This document shows positions 55,771 to 64,000 of a stretch of DNA of 64,000 bases, piece by piece (within the stretch, counting starts at the first letter, position 1; each line of letters opens with the position of its first letter). Source of the DNA: Gigaspora margarita (Eukaryota; Glomeromycota; Glomeromycetes; Diversisporales; Gigasporaceae); NCBI GenBank assembly GCA_009809945.1, contig WTPW01000591.1, positions 24,371-88,370 of the forward strand, in the 5' to 3' direction. Below the pieces are notes generated by a model. It was given only the letters and a program-made list of their open reading frames with translations. It ran no database searches and was not told the DNA's origin. Position numbers and translations under genes: made by a program.

Positions 55771-57419
55771 ATGTCACATCTCTACTACCTAATTTTGAGT
55801 TTGTCCATTTAAATGTTTTTGATTGGCTACAACTGATTTTGGAAACTTCTAAACAGAAATTTTAGAATTTTGGAAACTTCTAAACAGAAATAATTGTGGG
55901 AATTTTGAGTCTGTGCATTTTAACATTTTTGATTGGCTATAACTGAGAACTGTGTGTTTTTACATTTTATCTATGCAGCTATAAAAACTTGAAAAATGTT
56001 TAACCAAATATCACTTTAACAGGTTTTTGTCTTGATTAAAGTACATGACAATTACTATAAAAAATATCCTTTTTTATTATTATTCTTTTGGAATTGAACT
56101 AACTAAATATGTTATGGAATGCATACATGTCAAAAAGGAGCTATCAGTATTTACTATAAATAGATATAAATGGCAACATATTATTGATTATTAATTATAG
56201 ATCTGTAAATAAATCCGAAGTTTCTGATGTCATTTGTTTACCAGAATTAAAACAGACTGGCCTTTCAGTAATTGATTAATTGGTTGAATAATCATTAGCA
56301 AATTTTTGGAAATTAGATAACACATAATGAACTTTGTGGTAATCTATTTGTATCTATATGTATTATTTAATTTTGGGTTCATGCATTTTAATGTTTTTGA
56401 ATGGTCATCTTCAGAAAACATGACCAGTGTGTAGAAAAAACTTTGATAAGTCTATATTAATTCATTAAATTTGTAATAATTGTGATATTTGATCTTTGAA
56501 TGATCAATATAATATTCTATATTTTTTTACTACAAGTAAGAAGGGATACCACTGGTGCCAATGGTTATAAATTAATACAGTTATAGCATTGCCATATTTT
56601 TTGCCTAATTGTTGTGAATTGTAAAGGCATAATGCCATAATGTTGTAATACTATAATGCTGTAATGCAATAATCATACAACATAATAAAATAACACACAT
56701 TTGGATTGATATAAATCTGCACCTAATTGGTCTTTTATTTTTGAATTGATTGGGTAAATTGAAACATTTAAATTTATGATATTGTTATGTAATCTTTTTA
56801 CAAGTGCTGGTGGTAGAATTACTAAATTAAGGCCTACTGTATAGTAGTAGAATTAATTATGGCACAGAACCTAATTGCTATAAGTATTATGTACTGTAAT
56901 GCTGTAATATCATAATGCCATAATGCCATTTGCTTCTGTTGCTTTATTAAGTTTTAAAGAGCTATCTCCAAATTTTCAGGTTGGATATGTTGAATCTAGG
57001 TTAGTATTTAGTGCAAGTTGTTAGCAGGTTATATAGCAAAATTATCAGCTAAGCATTTTTTACTTAATGAATAGATATGATTTAGTAAATTTTTTATTAT
57101 AGGACAAAATTGATCCAGACAATTGTAATTCTGATGCACTTTAACATATCCTAATCCAGAATTTTTGGGACCTTCGTATAAATTTGCTTAATTATCTAAT
57201 AAAGTCAATCAAATGGTTTACTAATTTGAAAATGATTCTAAGTTTGGATACAAGTTGTGAAGGGCTCCTGTCCATGAGTCTTTTTTTATTCATTCTATTA
57301 TTATTTTGTTTTATTTATTTTATTTTATGTTATTTAGTTATTATTATTAGTCATATATATATTGGTACTTTATTTTTTTTAAAATATGTATATCTTTAGA
57401 ATAGTCCTTACCTGATTCG
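55771..57419. other. Spacer with dispersed short repeats
   Basis: Blocks resembling 'gtttttgattggcta' recur at about 55820, 55930 and 56390. Repeats of 'ataatgccataatg' and 'gctgtaatg' lie at 56630-56690 and 56890-56935, echoed at 63480-63600. No gene is visible. The 71-codon frame at 57184 is unsupported. Confidence 0.4.
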
Positions 57420-58420
57420 TATATTTGTTAGATATTTCTGGCAGATTGTTCCAATCTGTCAGTTATAGCAGATCAATCAGATTTGATGAATCTGATACAT
57501 TAGACTGATAGATCAGATCTGTCAAATTTGACATATCAGACTAATAGACTAGAACTATCAGATCAAATACATATATAGATCAATCATTTGTAATAATTAA
57601 ATCCATTATTAAACCTGTATTGTAAATAAGAATATAAAAAGTATAAAAGTGATGTTCCTATTACCTTGAAAAAAACCAACTTAGTATGGGTTAACAACTT
57701 AGTTGAGTTTAATGCTTTGAAATCATAACAGTAGAAGTAATACTCTAGTAGTTAGTTACTTATCTTTTAAGTTCTGTTCATAATAAATCATCCAAATACA
57801 CTTTTTGCTGATCTTGTCATTATTGTAAAAACCTTATTGTTATTTTAAGTTGTTCTTTACCCTTTGAAATTTAAGTAGAAGTGTTAACTATAATCAATCA
57901 TAAGAAAGTAAAGAAGGAAACCAAACTGTCAACTCACCTTTATATAGAAAAACCTTAATTATTTCTCCAACCCATTGTAGTCAAAAGTCCAACAATAATT
58001 GATTGCCTCATTTATTGAATAATTATGATTCTATGATTATCACTTGACTATCACAATCCCATAACCACCCTTTAGCAATCAATAATCAATCCCATGACTT
58101 TTGTCGCTAAATTAATTTTCCAATTTCTAACTACCTCTAGCTGCTGTTGGAATTTAATTGAGCCTAATCAAAGCTAACCATGTGATATTGTGAATTAAGT
58201 TACAATCCAAATCAAATATTGAAGACCATGCTGCAATAAGAAGAAGGAGAAATCTTCAAGATTCAAAAAACCTTGAGACCCAGACCAAATCTTCTATGCC
58301 TCTTTTGTCTGCCAGTTCAAGGTTTAGGAGTCTTGACTCTTATTAGCTAGTATTCTAGTGAATTGGATTAGTTAGGTGTATAGGTTGAACTGTTTATGAT
58401 TGGTTTACACCTTCTTAAAG
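57420..58420 (+). repeat. Relic solo LTR related to the 46288 family
   Basis: The 3' part (58270-58345) closely matches the LTR words 'ccttgagacccggaccaaat' and 'tgccagttcaaggttta'. Upstream, diverged 'cagatctgtcagtt'-like repeats (57430-57560), a 'tgtattgtaaataag..tataaaagtg' stretch matching the promoter region, and 'cataataaatcatcc' keep the same order as in the young LTR. No interior sequence is attached. Confidence 0.6.
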
Positions 58421-58700
58421 TACAAGAACAAGAATAATTGCTTTACAATAGCAAAAAAAATAATATTAATAAAAAATATTAAATATATTAGCAAATACTA
58501 AGAAAAAATTACATTCCACTAAATAGTTAGATAATTGATTTCTAGATTTTTCAATTTTTTTTGTAAATTTTTGGTTAGGAATTTTTATCATCCAGATTAT
58601 CTGATAATTACTAATTTTTTTAGCAATTCTTATAGTTCATAGTTTTATGTCAATCTACCAACTAAAACAATTAACTCATATATAGGTTCTAAAAATTTTG
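58421..58700. other. AT-rich spacer
   Basis: Nothing recognised. Confidence 0.35.
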
Positions 58701-58709
58701 GGTCAGAAT

Positions 58710-58901
58710 CAGTGTTTAAAATCTATTTGCAGAATCTGTGGAATGCAGATTGAAAGTTAATTCCACAAGCAAAATTTTTAGGAACTGCGGATTTTATTAT
58801 GTGTTGCACATGTTGCGTATAATTTTTTGATTTTTTTATTATATTTACAAGAATTGCTAAGTTTTTCTGCATATTAAAATAAAATTGAATTTTAAACACT
58901 G
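58710..58901. mobile_element. hAT-like MITE with perfect 8-bp duplication
   Basis: 192 bp. Ends CAGTGTTTAAAAT and ATTTTAAACACTG, flanked by gtcagaat on both sides (58702-58709, 58902-58909). It shares its end sequence with the 1173-bp elements at 10786 and 14667, so the same transposase could mobilise all three. Confidence 0.9.
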
Positions 58902-58909
58902 GTCAGAAT

Positions 58910-59719
58910 ACTTCAAAGTGCTTCAGAATCATGGTCAGTTGAATCAGAATTGATTAATTTTGCCCTAATTATAAAAAATTTTGCCAATAAATTATATCTA
59001 TACATTAAATAAAATGCCCAGCTAATAATTTTACTATAGGACGTGCTAACAACTAGAGCTAAACACCAACTTATATCTGAAGCATCCAACTCAAAAATTT
59101 AGAGATAGCCCTGTATAAATCAATAAATTATAGTTATATCTAATATAGTAATATTTAAGTTATTATGCATTAATACTTTTAATTAGTTATACAACCCAAG
59201 TTATGATTAAGAATGATATCACAATTCAAATTTATTAGCAATCCAAATCAACCTTATGTTATCACAGGAACTTTTGTTATCTGACAAATTAGCTGATTCA
59301 ATTGCCAAATAATGCAATTTCTAACTAATTATTATGATTACTATATTTTTACAGAAATGTAAATTAATAAGCCTGATGACTTAATTATTACTACATTTCT
59401 TCCAACATATCTCATAATTAGTAAAGCATTACTACATTGCTACTATTGAATTATTATACATTTTTGGGTAGCAATTACTATATTTCGCATGGCAAATTCC
59501 TATATTCTTTGTAAATAGTCATATATCTTATATCATTTTTAGTAATTAGATTATTGTATATAAAAGTTTACTACATGTAAAGAGGAAAAAAATCTTTAAA
59601 AAACATATATAATAAATAATAAATAAATTACTCTCCTGGCAATATAAAAGTTATTTTCTTTTAATACTCTAATATTCACAGCCTAAAGCTAAATTAGTAG
59701 TAAAGTTCATAAAGTCTCT
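58910..59719. other. AT-rich spacer
   Basis: No gene or clear element is visible. A weak series of 'tactatatttt' words lies at 59330-59560. Confidence 0.35.
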
Positions 59720-60024
59720 TCTGAGCCTAGTGCTCCTAAGTTCAGTTCAGATTCAGTCTGGGATTGAACTGGACTCAGACTCTAAATTTTACTAATTTCA
59801 GACTTTGAACCAAACTTAGACTCAATTATGAGTTCAGTCTGAGTCCAGTTCGAAATTCATGAACTGGTCTGAGCTTGAATATAGTTATATGTATTTTTGG
59901 AGCTAAAAAAGTTTACTTAGTGCATGTTTTTAGAATTAATTTGTAAAATTTTATGAATTATAAAATTTTATAAAATTTTATTAATAAAATTTTATAAAAT
60001 CTTATAATTCACAAAATTTTATTA

Positions 60025-60230
60025 CTGTATTTCTCCAAAAATAAGCACCCCCTTGGAGCAATTTTTAAACCAAAATTCTCATGATTCAGTGATCAAATCT
60101 GTATAATTTTGGTACCATTTGAATCAGCTTACCAAAACTTTTTGAATAGTACCAAAATTATTCAGATCTGATCACTGGATTATGAGAATTTTGGCTTTAA
60201 AAATTACTCTGAGGTGGTGCTTATTTTTGG
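60025..60230. mobile_element. TA-flanked MITE with AATAAGCACCCCC ends
   Basis: Left end CTGTATTTCTCCAAAAATAA then GCACCCCC. The right end stops at GGTGGTGCTTATTTTTGG, about ten bases short of a full end, with TA on both sides (60023-60024, 60231-60232). It sits inside a satellite unit. Confidence 0.65.
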
Positions 60231-60537
60231 TAATTTTATGCACTAAATAAACTTATTCAGCACCTAAAAATGCATCAAATCAGCATAATTATTTTTATTT
60301 TACTTGAAATTTAGAGAATAGATGCATACTTTTGGATAGAGTTCCTACATACCTGAATCAAAGCAAACTTTAGGCCAGATTTGAGTTTGATTTGATTTCA
60401 AATCAAACACGATCTCAAACTAGCATTAAAAAAATATTTGAGCTTGATTTGAAGCAAACTTTTTAGTTAAATTTGAGTTTGGTTTAGGTTTGAGTTTGAA
60501 GTTTGCAAACTAGTTTAAGATTGGATACTGTATATTG

Positions 60538-61078
60538 GCAAAAATAAGCTACCTCCAAAAATAAACTACTTCTCTCTTTTGGTCAAGAAATGCAAAAATA
60601 TCTTTGACCTGAAAATAAGCTAATCATGATCAATGAAAGTTTCTACATAGTAAAGTCCAAATTTTACTAAGCAAATCGATTAAAGTCGCTTAAGTAAACT
60701 TATTTAGAAGATCAAAATATGTATACTTTGAAATTTATAATGAAATTGAAGAATTTTATATTGATTAGATTTTATTATTTACATTCAATGAAGAGATTAA
60801 AATTTTATTAACAAAATATATTCATTGAAATAAAAAATAAAAGTCAACTAATAAAAAGTATTTATATTTGGATGAACTTACGAAATAGGTATAGTTTAGT
60901 CTCCCAAATAAGTTTACTTAAGCGCCAATAATAGAATTAAATAGTAGAATTTAGACTTTACTATGTAACTACTATTGGTGATTTACCAAAAATTAATTTT
61001 ATCTGAACATAAGTAACCCAGATTTTTTGTGTCTAAAATCATCCAAAAAAGGTAGCTTATTTTTGAAAACATATGATA
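60538..61078. mobile_element. AATAAGCTACC-family TA element, first of a tandem pair
   Basis: Begins CTGTATATTGGCAAAAATAA after TA. Ends in GGTAGCTTATTTTTG and a degenerate tail. Inner words such as 'gtaaagtccaaattttact' and 'cgcttaagtaaactta' match the copy at 44824. Confidence 0.7.
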
Positions 61079-61087
61079 ATATAAATA

Positions 61088-61612
61088 CTGTATATTGCCA
61101 AAAATAAGCCATTTCCAAAAATAAACTACTACTTCTATTGGTCAAAAACTCAATAACATTTTTGTCCTAAAAATAAGTTACCTTATGATCGATGAAAATT
61201 GCTATATAGTAAAGTCCAAACTTTACTAAGCAAATTAATTAAAGTTGCTTAAGTAAACTTATTTAGGATATCAAAATACAAATTTACAACAAAATTGGAG
61301 AACTTTTTTATTAATTGGTTTTTAATTTTTATATTCAATGAAAAGATTAAAATTTTATTAACAAAATATATTCAATGAACATTAAAATTAAAAGTCAAAT
61401 AATAAAAAGTACTCCTATTTTGATAAAACTTTTAGCATATGTGTAGTTTAGTCTCCCAAAAAAGTCTACTTAAGTGCTAATGATCAATTCATATAGTAAA
61501 ATTTAGACTTTACTATATAACAACTATCAGTGACTGACCAAAAATTGATTATATCTGAAAATAAGATATCCCAGATTTGTTGTGTCTTATTTTCAGAAAC
61601 ATATAATATATT
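61088..61612. mobile_element. AATAAGCTACC-family TA element, second of a tandem pair
   Basis: Begins CTGTATATTGCCAAAAATAA after TA (61086-61087). It is homologous over its length to 60538-61078 and in the same orientation. The right end is degenerate. Confidence 0.65.
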
Positions 61613-63278
61613 TTTATATTTTAAACAAGGTTACTTAAATACAAAGTTAGAAATAAGAAGCTTGTTTAAAATTTAAAAATATATTTATATTATTCAAACG
61701 CAAACTAATTTGCAAACTTCAAATCAAACTCAAATCAAACTTTGTATAAAATTTGGGTTTGGTTTGAATTTGATTATTTGTTTATTTGAGTTTGGTTTGA
61801 CTTCAAACTTTATAAAATTTATAGTTTGAGTTTGGCTTGATTTGGGATTTGATCAAACTCAAATCAAACCTGGATCAAACTTTGAAACCCTACTTTTAGA
61901 TTTTTGATCAAAAAAGTCAAATTTAAGCATCAATTATTCAAATTTTAAGTAAAAAAACATTTGGCTAATTTAATGTATTTTTAGGTGCTAAATAAGTTTA
62001 CTTATTGCATTAAGTTAGAATTAATTAGTGAAATCTTGTGAATCACAAGATTTTATAGAATTGTATTAATAGAATTCTATGAAATCTTATAATTCACAAA
62101 ATTTTATTAATTAATTCTAATTTAATGCACTAATTAAACTTGTTTGTAATATAATAATACATTAAATTAGTAGTGTATTTTTATTTTACTTGAAATTTGA
62201 AGAATAGATGCTTAAAGTTGACTTTTTTATCAAAAATCCAAAATTATGCATCTATTCTCTAAATTTCAAGTAAAATAAAAATAATTATGCTGATTTGATA
62301 TATTTTTAGGTTCTGAATAAGTATATTTAGTGCATGAAGTTAGAATTAATTAATAAGAATTTGTGAGTTATAAGTTTTTATAGAATTTTATTAATAAAAT
62401 TCTATAAAACCTTATAACTCACAAATTCTTATTAATTAATTCTAANTTNATGCACTAANNAAACTTATTTAGCACCTAAAAATACATCAAAATAGCATAA
62501 TTATTTTTATTTTACTTGAAATTTAGAGAATAGATGCATAATTTTGGATTTTGATCAAAAAAAACAAATTTAAACATCTATTCTCCAAATTTCAAGCAAA
62601 ATAAAAACACACTACCAATTTAATATATTATTAAGTTATAAACAAGTTTAATTAGTGCATTAAGTTAGAATTAATTAATAAAATTTTGTGAATCATAAGA
62701 TTTCATAGAATTCTATTAATAAAATTCTATAAAATCTTGTAATTCACAAGATTTCACTAATTAATTCTAATTTAATGCACTAATTAAACTTATTTAGCAC
62801 CTAAAAATACATTAAATTGGCCAATTGTTTTTTTTACTTGAAATTTGGAGAATAGATGCTTAAATTTGGTTTTTTGTTGATCAAAAATCCAAAATTATGC
62901 ATCCATCCTCTAAATTTTAAGTAAAATAAAAATAATTCTGCCAATTTGATGCATTTTTAGTTGCTGAATAAGTTTATTTAGTGCATAAAGTTAGAATTAA
63001 TTAATAAAATATTGTGAATTATAAGATTTTATAAAATTTTATTAATAAAATTTTATAAAATCTTATAATTTATAAACTTTTACTAATTAATTCTAAAAAC
63101 ATGCACTAAGTAAACTTGTTTAGCTCAAAAAATACATATAACTATATTTGAAATTAGACCAGTTTGCAATCTTCAAACTGGTCCTAGACCGAACTTGGAC
63201 TTGACTAAAAAGTCTGAATATAAAAATCTGAGTCTGGTTCAAAAATTGAGTCCAGTTTATAGGAGCACTACCTGAGCC

Positions 63279-64000
63279 TTAACAATTGCAAATCATAGTA
63301 AAAATTCATAAATAACTAAAAATTGAACAATTGGGACAATTGGGATCTGAAAAAATTTTTTGAAAAAATATGAAAAATAAGACAGCAAGTAATGCATAGT
63401 CTAAAAAGTTTTGTAACAACAAATTATATTATTAATTAAGACAGTTAATTCCAAAACAATTCAACTATTGCAGCCTTATAGTATTTTAACACATTGCACT
63501 AGTTTTATAATATTTAGATACAATAGCATTATAGTATTTTAATGTAATAGCATTATGGCATTATGGCATAGCATTGCGGCATTATAGCACAAAGTAATTA
63601 CAACAAAATAATACTATATATACTGTAATCATATTAATTTGCCAAATTAATTCTATCACCAACATCAGACTCATATACTGTAATTCTATTCTTTTTGTAA
63701 AATAATTCTTATTTTCTGTTCATATGAAATAATATTATTGAAAAGAGAAATAGCTACAAAATGACACAACTCCTGCTTCAGAAAGCTTCACATGTTAAAA
63801 ATCAAACAGTGTGAGAAGTTCACATACAGACTTGAATAATGCATGTCAATGACATATATATTGGTGCAAACTAGTGAAACAAGAACATGCGCTAAAAAAA
63901 ATCAAATGAATATAAGAATCAGAAAAGGTGCAATCTAGGCTATTATTTCTTTACTCAACTAGCTTGCTGCAGAAAGCAAGAAACCATCAGCTGCTCCCAT
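63279..64000. other. AT-rich right edge
   Basis: Repeats of 'agcattatagtattttaa' and 'attatggcat' lie at 63475-63600. No gene is visible to the window end. Confidence 0.4.

Larger units (their letters stand above)
60337..61892. mobile_element. hAT-like element nested in the satellite
   Basis: Ends TAGAGTTCC / TAGGGTTTC, followed by CAAACTC/GAGTTTG-rich arms (60350-60530, 61690-61885). Flanked by cttttgga (60329-60336) and cttttaga (61893-61900), 7 of 8 matching, which restores a continuous satellite unit. It holds two tandem AATAAGCTACC elements. Confidence 0.75.
59895..63130. repeat. ~325-bp palindromic satellite array (interrupted)
   Basis: Units carry 'gtgcattaagttagaatt', a hairpin around 'tagaattttattaataaaat', and 'ttctaatttaatgcactaa'. 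The latter recurs at about 62110, 62440, 62765 and 63085 (spacing near 325). One further unit (59895-60336) is separated from the rest by the element at 60337-61892. Confidence 0.75.
59728..63270. mobile_element. hAT-like element, 3.54 kb, with satellite interior
   Basis: Inverted ends TAGTGCTCCTA followed by CAGTT/AACTGGACTCA-type arms. Flanked by tctgagcc (59720-59727) and cctgagcc (63271-63278), 7 of 8 matching. Subterminal regions repeat GTTCAGTCTGAGTCC-like words. The interior is a ~325-bp satellite interrupted by two insertions. No transposase. Confidence 0.75.

Overview
This is an AT-rich stretch of a nuclear eukaryotic genome. It consists almost entirely of transposable elements in layers, with relics of a few multicopy gene families between them. 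The best guess for the source is an arbuscular mycorrhizal (glomeromycotan) fungus such as Rhizophagus. That rests on recall of protein families typical of those genomes: a DDE-like transposon gene on the minus strand at 24.0-28.2 kb, a Helitron-type helicase followed by an OB-fold-like gene, and Sel1-repeat and Kelch relics. The recall was not checked against a database. No intact host gene, rRNA, free tRNA, CRISPR array or prokaryotic signal was found.

Layout. 0-4.5 kb holds TA-flanked MITEs, a minisatellite and tandem duplications. 4.6-7.3 kb is a non-coding MULE-like element with a 9-bp target duplication. 9.6-10.6 kb and 29.6-30.6 kb are two homologous 1-kb palindromic foldback elements. 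10.8-16.6 kb is a cluster of hAT-like elements, including two inverted copies of one 1173-bp element. 16.7-18 kb is a palindromic repeat field. 18-20.5 kb is a decayed Helitron helicase, and 21-23 kb the OB-fold-like gene. 24-28.2 kb is the broken DDE-like gene. 28.4-31.9 kb holds more MITEs and foldbacks. 32.3-33.4 kb is a Sel1-repeat relic. 34.5-52 kb is an old Ty3/gypsy retrotransposon split by at least nine insertions. 53.3-54.4 kb is a Kelch relic cut by a MITE. 57.4-58.4 kb is an LTR relic. 59.7-63.3 kb is a 3.5-kb hAT-like element carrying a ~325-bp satellite, with a second hAT-like element nested inside it.

The insertions date one another. The old Ty3 element was interrupted by a SINE, several TA-MITEs, a stacked pair of TIR elements, and finally a GC-richer LTR element at 46288-51190. 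That element has a 4-bp target duplication and LTRs that differ in length by exactly one 25-bp repeat unit. Its internal region has a gag zinc knuckle but no polymerase, so it must rely on enzymes supplied by other elements. The older coding relics carry many stop codons explained by C-to-T or G-to-A changes (TGG to TAG/TGA, CAA to TAA, CGA to TGA). The catalytic or metal-binding sites of the Ty3 protease and integrase are hit the same way. This looks like repeat-directed cytosine deamination or long methylation-driven decay. The most interesting material is the set of element families defined here by matching target duplications, several of which may be undescribed.
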